From: Comamonas testosteroni
GTDB lineage: Bacteria; Pseudomonadota; Gammaproteobacteria; Burkholderiales; Burkholderiaceae_C
Assembly: GCF_014076415.1 (NCBI RefSeq)
Contig: NZ_CP043568.1
Location: forward strand, 2,790,001-2,854,000
Direction of reading: 5' to 3'
Length of the DNA stretch: 64,000 nucleotides
The notes beneath the pieces were generated by a model, which did no database searches, was not told the origin of the DNA, and was given only the letters and a program-made list of their open reading frames with translations. Both the position numbers and the translations under genes were made by a program. Each line of letters opens with the position of its first letter. The stretch's first letter is position 1. Positions 52,725-60,680 of this stretch are shown one piece after another.

Positions 52725-53378
52725 TCATCTATCGTATTTTGTTATCTTTGAATATTGGAAATATTCGTCGTTGTAGAGAGCATTGCGAAGCTTTGCTGTT
52801 AGTTCAGTAACCTGCTCATTGAGATGTGCTAAATCAGCATCGCTTAGAGCTCCGTCTTTTGTTGCAATGTTATAAGAAAAAAGACCTGCCCAGTCAAGTT
52901 CATTACACGCATTAGCGGCGCGAACAGAGGATAGAAAATATTTTCGATCTTGCTCTTTGCTTACCTTTATCGCTTTCATGAAGAACGTGGAATCGGCGAA
53001 AAATACACAGGAACACGCAATGCAAAGAAATACAGCGCCGAGCCCAGTTTGGGTACCTATAAATGCAGCCAGAGCAACCGCCAAAGACACTCCACCCATG
53101 ACGCATAGAGCAACCCCTTTCATTAGGGAACGGCTTGCTTGTCGCTGAAGATCTAGTTGCTCTGAGGAGTTCCGTATTCCTTGAAGCTTATCGTCGAAGA
53201 CTGACCAGTAGACGTTGTGGTTCTCGCTCTTCGGGTAGTAGTGGTGCAAGCTCTTCAAATAGAAGACAAGTTTCTCAATTTGATCGGGGCTCAGTCGCTG
53301 CAGCGCGGGAAGTGCGCTCTTAACAGCTGCATACAATTCTTGGTCTTCTTCTAAGTAAATGAGGTATTGATTTTCCAT
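52725..53378 (-). CDS. Unknown protein with two central membrane helices
   Basis: 217 residues, no family recognised. Soluble N-terminal helical part (LYAAVKSALPALQRLSPDQI), two adjacent membrane helices at about 87-130 (VALCVMGGVSLAVALAAFIG and AVFLCIACSCVFFADSTFFM), then a soluble acidic C-terminal helical domain. Lower GC than the core chromosome. It lies in the probably acquired block; neighbours on both sides are also unknown. Confidence 0.65.
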   Translation of the reverse strand: MENQYLIYLEEDQELYAAVKSALPALQRLSPDQIEKLVFYLKSLHHYYPKSENHNVYWSVFDDKLQGIRNSSEQLDLQRQASRSLMKGVALCVMGGVSLAVALAAFIGTQTGLGAVFLCIACSCVFFADSTFFMKAIKVSKEQDRKYFLSSVRAANACNELDWAGLFSYNIATKDGALSDADLAHLNEQVTELTAKLRNALYNDEYFQYSKITKYDR

Positions 53379-53475
53379 TGCCTATTATGTTCTGAACTTT
53401 AGCTCTGCATGAGATGTAGTGCACCGCATAAAGTGCTGTGCTCTATGATCTGACTCATAAGTGGAGGGGGAGGGT

Positions 53476-54204
53476 ATGGGGCACTATGATCCTGGGAGTT
53501 GGAAGACGGAAAATCCGTTTGTAAGTGGCCGGAATGAAATGAGCTTTTTCACAAAGCTCGTTCTTACTGTTGCAGTGCTTTTGACTGGCGCGCTAGCGTA
53601 TAGGTACCAGTCCGAAATACTGCGCTTCTTAGTTGGGCCTCCTCCGGCGGCTTCTCAACGACCTGTGCCTCGGCCTCCGCCGGAGCCGACTGTCGTTGCC
53701 CCAAGAGTCTTGGTACCTGAAGAGCCTCGCACCGAAGCTACAGGCCAGATTTATCGATGTGGAAATACCTACAGCAATACACCCTGCAAGGGCGGTCAAC
53801 AGATAACGCAACAGAGCAGCCGTCCGGTGAATAGGTCGGAGACAAAGGAAATTTACCTCTGCAAAGACTTTCAAGATCGGCTCACATGGGAGAGCGTTCC
53901 GTGCTCAGCAAACGGTCGTTTTATGGATCGTATTGCACGTGTTCCTGCCCACGTATCTTGGGAAGAGCAGGTGGCAATCGCCAGACAGCAGAGAGATAAA
54001 GCCCACGCCATAGCTGCGGAGCAAGTCGTTCCAGTGGCTTCTCGATCTGCTTCTTCAACTCCGAGCGAATGCCAAATGCTTGAGCACCAGATTCGAGTGC
54101 TTGATGCCGAGTGCCGAGTGAATGCATGCGGGATGAAGAAACTCGATGACGTTAGGGCCGCACGAAAAGAAGCCCGAGACCGACAATTTCGTATCGGATG
54201 CTAG
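53476..54204 (+). CDS. Unknown membrane-anchored protein with DUF4124-like Cys motifs
   Basis: About 242 residues. One N-terminal membrane helix (LVLTVAVLLTGALAYRYQS), a Pro-rich linker (PVPRPPPEPT), then two Cys-containing repeats, IYRCGNTYSNTPCKGG and IYLCKDFQDRLTWESVPC, the second resembling Burkholderiales DUF4124-like units. An Arg/Ala-rich coiled C-terminal helix ends in a Cys. ATG 53476 follows GGAGGGGGAGGGT; GTG 53461 is an alternative. It overlaps the stop of the convergent HTH gene by 4 bases. Confidence 0.68.
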   Translation: MGHYDPGSWKTENPFVSGRNEMSFFTKLVLTVAVLLTGALAYRYQSEILRFLVGPPPAASQRPVPRPPPEPTVVAPRVLVPEEPRTEATGQIYRCGNTYSNTPCKGGQQITQQSSRPVNRSETKEIYLCKDFQDRLTWESVPCSANGRFMDRIARVPAHVSWEEQVAIARQQRDKAHAIAAEQVVPVASRSASSTPSECQMLEHQIRVLDAECRVNACGMKKLDDVRAARKEARDRQFRIGC

Positions 54205-54593
54205 CCAATTTGGAAAATTGGTGCGTTTGCAGACGCAGTTTTATGCCTCGCAAGCTCCTTTTCCATGGTCAAGATTTGCTTGACAAGCCTAGCGTTTTTG
54301 CGCTTGATAGATTCAGCTAGTGCGTAGTTGCCCGCTGCATGATTGAAAGCGGTTGCGTCGATGGTAGAAATTCCCCATCGTGATTCCCAAAACAATGCCA
54401 AATGAACGGCGCGAGGAGCTTGCCCCACGTGCCGATATTTTTTGATAGTGGATGGCTTGAGGTCTAGGAGCCTAGCGAGCTGTGCATCGCTGTAGCGCAG
54501 ATCATCAAGGATGTATCGCAGATGCGGCAGATGTGCGGGGTAAGGTGCTCTAAACATCACCCAGCATTTCGCATGCACAACCTCGAGATGCAT
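54201..54593 (-). CDS. Small protein with HTH-like region
   Basis: 130 residues. A helix-turn-helix-like segment reads YSDAQLARLLDLKPSTIKKY, then RHVGQAPRAVHLALFWESRW; the C-terminal 45 residues form a Lys/Arg-rich helix (ESIKRKNARLVKQILTMEKE) that could dimerise. It resembles small phage/ICE DNA-binding proteins, but no exact family is known to me. The first codons may be wrong: ATG 54557 is another start. Confidence 0.6.
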   Translation of the reverse strand: MHLEVVHAKCWVMFRAPYPAHLPHLRYILDDLRYSDAQLARLLDLKPSTIKKYRHVGQAPRAVHLALFWESRWGISTIDATAFNHAAGNYALAESIKRKNARLVKQILTMEKELARHKTASANAPIFQIG

Positions 54594-54681
54594 ACAGTGA
54601 AAGGGCGTACTGCTACAACTAGCCTAGCATTTATGATTAAACATAATATACATCGTATCTAGTAGATAAGCTCTAAAAATA

Positions 54682-54704
54682 GGAGCGCTAGAGCTCCAGT
54701 TTTT
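54682..54704. terminator. Weak hairpin with T run
   Basis: GGAGC/GCTCC around a 6-base loop, followed by AGTTTTT. It lies in the 254-base gap between the HTH gene and the next unknown gene; no other feature is seen there. Confidence 0.4.
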
Positions 54705-54847
54705 AAGGCTTTCAGTAGACCCATGGGACTACGTTTTTACCTCTTCCTCTTAACCAATTCCGCGAGAGTTACAAATAGCTCCCGTTGACGCACGGTTCGG
54801 ACTCTAAGGACTTCGCTGCCAACTGTCAAACATTTTTGTTTGACCCG

Positions 54848-55927
54848 TCATCTTTTTCCGGCATCGGCGCTGCGTCCGCTGCTACAAAGTCGCAAGCACT
54901 GGACACGTTTCGAGCCCCCGCAGGAGCCGCACGGCATCCCGTCTGAGTCCACCATTGAATCGTTCACATTGTCGACGTCTCCACATCCAACTGGACACGT
55001 GTGTGGATCAAACCCATGGCTGCAAGAACCATCGTCACGCAGCATCTGCACGGTCTTCGCACGTTGAGCAGGCGTTGTGTAGCCGTGTTGAACAGCGATC
55101 TCGATGGCGCGATCGAGGTGCAGCTCGGGCACCTGCAGCAGCGCAAGGTCAATGCTGGCCCCCACGCGTAGCTCGTAGGTCTCGTACACCTGGCCACAGC
55201 CTTGGTTGGCAGCGTCCGACAAGGCTGCGCACTTCGCTGCCCAGTCGTTTTCCGAGAAGACTTGCGCCTCGCGAGCTGGTGCCACTTCGAGCGCTACGAC
55301 GCTTGGAGACGTAGTAGTAGTTCTTTGTATAGAAGACCCTTGTATATAGAGTGCAGGAAACGGCAAATCCAGTTTGCAGGTTTCGGCAGACGTTTTGGGC
55401 TCAAGTTTGCAGGTTTCGGCAAGCGGTTTTGGGGCTTGCTTGATGAGTTGGCCAAGCCATTGGCCATCGACGTAATCGAGTAGCCCCTCCAGGACGGCAT
55501 GCCGCTCGTCATCGGTCATGGGGCGACCTGGGCATTGCGTGGGCAAGGCCCCGCCAGATCCGCCGCAGTTCCTGCACTGGGTGCGATCGTGGCCGATGCT
55601 GTGGAGTGAGAAAATAGCGACCCGTGGCGCGGGCTGGTCGGAGTCCATCATGGTGCGATCGATGTGCTCAAGCTCGGCAATGACGGCTGGGCAGACCGGC
55701 ATCAATCCATTGCCCGGTGGCCAGCGCTGCAGCCACATGACCTGATCCGGGTATTTGAGGCCGAGCTTGGCGTGGTGCCAGGTCAAGCTGCCCTCGGCAA
55801 AAGCACTGAGCACGTTCCATCGGTGCCGCAGCCGAAACCAGAAGCTACGCGATTTCCATAGCTCTAGGCGCTTGTCTGGCGCGGTGTTGTCGCCAATCTC
55901 GTAATCAGTTGAGCAGGTGGATTTCAT
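54848..55927 (-). CDS. Unknown ICE-associated protein downstream of traI
   Basis: 359 residues, one base after the traI stop, so cotranscribed with it. N-terminal region SRSFWFRLRHRWNVLSAF, followed by TWHHAKLGLKYPDQVMWLQR. It has CxxC pairs in QCRNCGGSGG and in GMPCGSCGGSKRVQCL near the C-terminus, suggesting DnaJ-like or zinc-binding knuckles. A duplicated AETCKL occurs near residues 170-185, encoded by a direct DNA repeat (55373-55388 and 55406-55421). A similar gene often sits next to MobH relaxases; function unknown. Confidence 0.62.
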   Translation of the reverse strand: MKSTCSTDYEIGDNTAPDKRLELWKSRSFWFRLRHRWNVLSAFAEGSLTWHHAKLGLKYPDQVMWLQRWPPGNGLMPVCPAVIAELEHIDRTMMDSDQPAPRVAIFSLHSIGHDRTQCRNCGGSGGALPTQCPGRPMTDDERHAVLEGLLDYVDGQWLGQLIKQAPKPLAETCKLEPKTSAETCKLDLPFPALYIQGSSIQRTTTTSPSVVALEVAPAREAQVFSENDWAAKCAALSDAANQGCGQVYETYELRVGASIDLALLQVPELHLDRAIEIAVQHGYTTPAQRAKTVQMLRDDGSCSHGFDPHTCPVGCGDVDNVNDSMVDSDGMPCGSCGGSKRVQCLRLCSSGRSADAGKR

Positions 55928-55928
55928 A

Positions 55929-58625
55929 TCAAACCATCTTCAATGCGGGATTGCTGGGGGGGATGGGCTGGACCCACCGGCCTGGGCTGGTGAGGACAAC
56001 ACAGGACAGATGGGCCACTACGGTGCCGCGGCTGTGGATCTCATAGCGGACGATGTTTGTGCGATTCGCGGCTGGCAGGTGCCAGCCACACTTGATGACC
56101 TCCCTCTGGGTCTTGGTGCTGAGCTCGTCGACGGTGAGATCCTCGTGGCCGTCCTCACGGTCGCCATGGCGTGCGTACTCCTTGAAGATCTTGGGCGATA
56201 CCAGGGCCATGCCCTCCTCCACGAAGTGAATCGCCGCGCCGGTCTCGTTGAACTTGAGCTCGCGATTGACCAGCCCCATTTGCACCCACTGCATGAAAGC
56301 CAATGCCAAGGGGCTTGGCTCGGGTGGCGGCTTGTCGGGGTTTGCGTCGATGTCGGGCAGCGGCTGAAGCAGAAGAACCGGCCCTGGTGTCGCTGCGGCC
56401 GCCGGCGGCGCACTTGCAGTGGCGGTGCGCCCCTTGAGCACGGGCAGGTCGTCGAGCTCGTCCAGCTCAGCGGCCATGCGCTTGAACTCGGCACTCACGC
56501 TTTGAGAGCGCGGCACTTGGTCATGACGTAGCTCTTGGGCGGGATTCTTAGGTGCGCTTGGCGCTGGCGGCGGCGCAGCTGCTGCAGGTTTGACAGAAGG
56601 CGGCCTTGCGGCCGTAGTTGCGGCAGCTTGGGGCGGCTGGTGCAAGGTGGCGGGCTGAGGAGGCGCAGCTGGTGGTGGTGGCGGCACCGCTGCGGCATCC
56701 TGGAATGGTTGCTCCAAGGGCGCTGCGCCCTTCTCTGCCGGCTGTGGGTTCTTGGCCGGCTTGTTCTTTTTGCCAGGCTTGTCCGATGCTGTTGCAGATT
56801 CGGATGGATCGAGGAAGTAGCTGCCCTCGCTGTCGCCCAGCAAATACGCGGCTTCGCCGTTGTCGAGGCTGTCGTAGTCCAGCTTCAATGGGGTGGGCAC
56901 GCCGGATCTCGATGCTGCCCCAGCTTCAAACTCGTCGTAGGCTGTATCAGCTTGGGTCTGCTGCACTGGCGCCGTAGGCGCCCTAACTGCCATGACTGCC
57001 GCAGTTTGGGATGGAGTTTCTGGTGCAGGTGTCTTGGCTACTGCCGCAGTGGTTGCCGCAGGCCTGGGCTTTGCCGCAGCATTCGGCGGCTTGGTGAAAG
57101 TAGGCTCCCGCATGATGGCGGCATGCTTTTTTGCTTCTGCCGCATCCTGGGGCCGTTGCTTCGCAGGCTTTGCCGCAACCTGGGATGGTTGGGCTGAGGA
57201 TGCCGCAGCTGCTGGTGCATTGGCATCGATTGCTGCCGCAGATTCCGATGCACTGAGAGTTGCAGCAGCTTGTTGTTCGTCTTGCCCTGCTCCATCCTTG
57301 CGACGGTCGCGGATCTCCAGCCGCCCGCGCATGGCGGCCGGGTACTTGCTCTCGTGGTTGAACAGCTTGGCCAGAGGAAACTTGAGCATGGCAAAGTCAT
57401 GCATGTAGGCCCCCTGCTCTGACCCATCTTCGGCGTAACCGTGCACTGTGACATGCCAGACGGCCTGGCCGCTGGCAGGGTTGAGCTCGATCGCGCCGTA
57501 GTCCTGCCAGGTGTCGAACAGCCGGTCGTTCTTTGCGTTGCCAGGCACGCTTTCATCGGGCTCGTTTGCTTGGATGTGCTCTCGCACGGTATCAGCGAGG
57601 CGCTTGGCCACGAACCAGATCGCCCCCTCGAACACCCACCCTGCCGCACCGTTGCGGTTCAGCGGGAGTTGTGTGCCAGCTTGGAGCATGGTCCTCATGG
57701 ATTGCATCAGCAGCTCGATGAGAGGCACGGCCTTGGCCGTGGCGAAGCGGGCCTTGGAGCCTTTTTGCAAGGCGCGTTGCGTTGAAAGCTGGTCGGCCCG
57801 CTTGACGATCTTGGCGACGAGACTGTCCGTGTCCTGGCCGGTGAGGTATTGCTCCAGGGCATCCAAGGCGGTGGGCGTGTGCGCCAGGAATCGCAGCGCA
57901 CTTTCTGGCGCAATGCGGGGTAGCAGCAGCTGGGCCAGCTTGGCATGGGCGCTGTAATCGCGCTGCCCCTTGGGCGCAAAGTCCACTAGGTACTCGGCAG
58001 TGCGTTGGCCAGCGATCTGCGACAGACTTCCGCCTGCAGGTGCCCAACGGATTGGATCGTTCTCGCCCACAGGACGCCACGCGATGCGTAGGTCAGTCAT
58101 GGGCTTGGCGATGTCATGCAGCAAAGCGCAGAAGAACACCACATAGGTCCATTGATCGCGCTGGGCGTCAACGATCTCGATCTGGCTTCCGCCTGGCAGC
58201 AGATGAGCATTGCGCCAGGTCATGGCCGCGAGCAGCATTTCAATGGTGTGCGACAGCAGGCCGCCCGCGTGGGCGTGGTGGTGCGCTTCGGAGGCCGGCA
58301 TTAGCTGCACGAACTCGGCGTATCGCCGAATCGCCGGTAGCAGGTCCCTCTCCCAAATGGCCTGCGACTGATGCGACTGGCTCCAAATCTGGGTGATAGC
58401 CCGTTCTGCGCGGACCGTGGCCAGCAGCTGCTGGGCATTGAGCACGCGCAACCATCCGGGCTCACTGCCCGCGATGTGGATCTCGTCTGGCTTGAGTGGC
58501 TGGTCTTGAGCCCCCCTCCCTACTGGCGCATCAGGCAACGGTAGCGGATCTGCAGGCGCAGGCAGCACGGGCTTGGCCTTGCTCCAGGGCACCATGGCAA
58601 GCAACTTTGAAGCAATACTCTTCAC
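55929..58625 (-). CDS. traI: TraI, MobH-family (HD-type) conjugative relaxase
   Basis: About 898 residues. The N-terminal catalytic domain has the HD-type metal site: SEAHHHAHAGGLLSHTIEML around residue 125 and VVFFCALLHDIAKPMTD around 185, as in ICEclc/SXT-type MobH relaxases. A long Ala/Pro/Gln-rich linker (about residues 460-760) follows, then a C-terminal domain (LALAFMQWVQMGLVNRELKF). It nicks oriT and leads transfer. GTG 58625 is chosen because GAGGAG precedes it and it overlaps the previous gene's stop by 4 bases. No transfer-pore genes are in view. Confidence 0.85.
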   Translation of the reverse strand: MKSIASKLLAMVPWSKAKPVLPAPADPLPLPDAPVGRGAQDQPLKPDEIHIAGSEPGWLRVLNAQQLLATVRAERAITQIWSQSHQSQAIWERDLLPAIRRYAEFVQLMPASEAHHHAHAGGLLSHTIEMLLAAMTWRNAHLLPGGSQIEIVDAQRDQWTYVVFFCALLHDIAKPMTDLRIAWRPVGENDPIRWAPAGGSLSQIAGQRTAEYLVDFAPKGQRDYSAHAKLAQLLLPRIAPESALRFLAHTPTALDALEQYLTGQDTDSLVAKIVKRADQLSTQRALQKGSKARFATAKAVPLIELLMQSMRTMLQAGTQLPLNRNGAAGWVFEGAIWFVAKRLADTVREHIQANEPDESVPGNAKNDRLFDTWQDYGAIELNPASGQAVWHVTVHGYAEDGSEQGAYMHDFAMLKFPLAKLFNHESKYPAAMRGRLEIRDRRKDGAGQDEQQAAATLSASESAAAIDANAPAAAASSAQPSQVAAKPAKQRPQDAAEAKKHAAIMREPTFTKPPNAAAKPRPAATTAAVAKTPAPETPSQTAAVMAVRAPTAPVQQTQADTAYDEFEAGAASRSGVPTPLKLDYDSLDNGEAAYLLGDSEGSYFLDPSESATASDKPGKKNKPAKNPQPAEKGAAPLEQPFQDAAAVPPPPPAAPPQPATLHQPPQAAATTAARPPSVKPAAAAPPPAPSAPKNPAQELRHDQVPRSQSVSAEFKRMAAELDELDDLPVLKGRTATASAPPAAAATPGPVLLLQPLPDIDANPDKPPPEPSPLALAFMQWVQMGLVNRELKFNETGAAIHFVEEGMALVSPKIFKEYARHGDREDGHEDLTVDELSTKTQREVIKCGWHLPAANRTNIVRYEIHSRGTVVAHLSCVVLTSPGRWVQPIPPSNPALKMV

Positions 58626-59170
58626 GCGCACTCCTCTTGGAGCAGGATTCGAGCGAAGTGCTGGGCACGCGCTGACTTGCCATCGGTGGGCGTCCAGATA
58701 GACAGCACCTCCCCCGGCTGGCCCAGTGCGAGGAAGTCCATGAATCTCTGCTGCAGCGGGTCCCATTTGATGCGTGAGGCGATGCCGTCGCGGCCCCAGT
58801 CACCGCATGTTTGCACGAACGGTTGAGCCACGACTCGCATGACGAAGCTGTGCCAATTCTTCTCTTGCTGAGGTTTGGGCACATGCGGCATTTTGGGATG
58901 GTCAGCAACCTGCTGCAGCAGGATTGAGCGCACGCTCAAGATTGGATCAAGCTCCTCTTCCAGATGCTGCTCCAGCCCCTCGAATCTTCCCAACCAGCGC
59001 ATGAGCGGATTGGTTTTGCTGGCAAGGCCCAGCAGTTGCAAGCTGTCTGCGATAGCGAATATCGAGCAGCCACGATCGAGCGGATCTCTGCCTAGAAATG
59101 GTGGATCACTGTTGGCTCTCTGCTGGATGTGCTGACTATGTAGGTGCGGTGCGCGGGCGAGGTCGTCCAT
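58622..59170 (-). CDS. Unknown ICE-associated protein upstream of traI
   Basis: 182 residues, soluble, no known motif. Parts: SIFAIADSLQLLGLASKTNP, RWLGRFEGLEQHLEEELDPI, then HSFVMRVVAQPFVQTCGDWG and a C-terminal AQHFARILLQEECA. The stop overlaps the traI start (GTGA), so translation is coupled. ATG 59170 is used; the TTG at 59179 is less likely. Homologues sit directly before MobH traI in related elements, as I recall. Confidence 0.65.
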   Translation of the reverse strand: MDDLARAPHLHSQHIQQRANSDPPFLGRDPLDRGCSIFAIADSLQLLGLASKTNPLMRWLGRFEGLEQHLEEELDPILSVRSILLQQVADHPKMPHVPKPQQEKNWHSFVMRVVAQPFVQTCGDWGRDGIASRIKWDPLQQRFMDFLALGQPGEVLSIWTPTDGKSARAQHFARILLQEECA

Positions 59171-59457
59171 GGGGCGCAACCGTACCTAGTGCGCCCTCAC
59201 CTGTCAGCGCGAAACCCTGCGGTGATGACCAGAGGCTTTTCGCTTGAAACTTACCGTGAAACATGTTAGTGAAATTACAAATAGCTACATGTTTTGTGCT
59301 TGATTGATCACCGCGTTACACTTGAGCAGACCACGGAAAGTTGCGGCGGAGTACCTTAAATGGCTAATGAATTATTGAGTCGTGTAATAGCATCCGCGCC
59401 GGTTCACTGCAGGAATGGACATTCATAAAACAACCACGACTCCAGGCCACGTAAAGA
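59171..59457. other. Divergent intergenic region between ICE and cargo genes
   Basis: No gene supported. It separates the minus-strand traI group from the plus-strand HNH gene and becomes AT-richer from about 59250. The HNH promoter should be here; AAAGA directly before its ATG is the only ribosome-site hint. Confidence 0.4.
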
Positions 59458-60471
59458 ATGAGTAGAAAGTCTAAGTCGCAGGCCGGTACATCATGGGTAC
59501 TTGACGAGGCAGCGGCCTCTAGCCATACACCTATTGGTTGGTCAATCCAGACGATTGAAATCAAACCGCGAGGCAAAGCGCCAGCCCACCACGGCCTACA
59601 CACTTACCGCTTCGGTGCCGCTGAGACCTTAAGCGTCATCCTGCCTAGAAGAGGCTGGACCTTGGTGAAAAAGACTACCAAATACGTTTACCTCATTCCG
59701 CCCCCAGAGCAACTCCTCCCACCATTTCACATCTCTATCGCTGTCCCTTCTTCTGAAGAATGTCTAGCCCTTGCATCAAGGTGCTATTTACGTGGCGAAA
59801 GCTGGGATTACCAGTTGGGTGAGTGGCCCGCGTCGTATATGCATGAAAGAAATACTGATATGCAACTTTGGTCTCAGGATCCGACCACTGGGCAGCGAAA
59901 GATAGAGGTTCTCAAGCACAAGCCCATATCGAATCTGTTCATTGGCCAAGCGGGAGTTTGGGAATGCGTGGTCACAGGGGAAGATGGAGTCTTCGCGATA
60001 GGTCATCTACCTCCATCAAGCGCACTAGTTGCACCGCTACTACCCCCAACTTGGCCACTGCCTCCGCAATCACCAGTAAAAAGGGATGACAAGCCTACCT
60101 GTCGGTTATCTCCACTGGTGCTTACAGAGGGAACCCCTAAAACGCTGGAATTGACGGCCTACGAGCGCAATGCATCTGCGCGCAAACAATGTATCGCTCA
60201 CTACGGGGCTACCTGTCAGGCATGTGGCCTGAGCTATGAAAAGAAGTACGGCATCATCGGAGCAAACCTAATTCACGTGCACCACCTCAAACCTCTATCG
60301 AGTATTGGTCACTTATATCAGGTCGATCCCATACATGATCTGGTGCCATTGTGTGCGACTTGTCATCACGTGGCGCATAGCCGTGATGACCCATACAGCG
60401 TGGCAGAGATTCGCGCAGCAATCGCTGAACAACAGGTACGTACCATAGACCTAGAGTACGGCCAGCAATAG
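59458..60471 (+). CDS. HNH endonuclease, McrA-like C-terminal domain
   Basis: 337 residues. The C-terminal 100 residues are an HNH nuclease with zinc Cys pairs: CIAHYGATCQACGLSYEKKY, the His-His core LIHVHHLKPLSSIG, YQVDPIHDLVPLC, ATCHHVAHS. This arrangement matches the HNH domain of McrA-type modification-dependent restriction enzymes. The N-terminal 220 residues, which would read DNA or another signal, are not recognised. GC is lower than in traI. It precedes the PHP/AAA ATPase by 209 bases on the same strand. DNA cleavage of invading phage or plasmids is inferred. Confidence 0.82.
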   Translation: MSRKSKSQAGTSWVLDEAAASSHTPIGWSIQTIEIKPRGKAPAHHGLHTYRFGAAETLSVILPRRGWTLVKKTTKYVYLIPPPEQLLPPFHISIAVPSSEECLALASRCYLRGESWDYQLGEWPASYMHERNTDMQLWSQDPTTGQRKIEVLKHKPISNLFIGQAGVWECVVTGEDGVFAIGHLPPSSALVAPLLPPTWPLPPQSPVKRDDKPTCRLSPLVLTEGTPKTLELTAYERNASARKQCIAHYGATCQACGLSYEKKYGIIGANLIHVHHLKPLSSIGHLYQVDPIHDLVPLCATCHHVAHSRDDPYSVAEIRAAIAEQQVRTIDLEYGQQ

Positions 60472-60680
60472 ATAGAACTAGCTGGTCTAAAAGCTCACCT
60501 GATGTCGGTGTCGGTCGAAAAAATTCTCTGCTGCTCGTAGGCGAGTTTGCGGCTATTGTCGTGTGCTCGATTGCGACTGGCAAAAAGTGGTTATCGCGCA
60601 GAATTCATATAAGGTGTTACAGGTTTTTCTGCACTGCTCACTGCGAACAACGTATTTAAGTATGGTTACAAGGACGGTAA

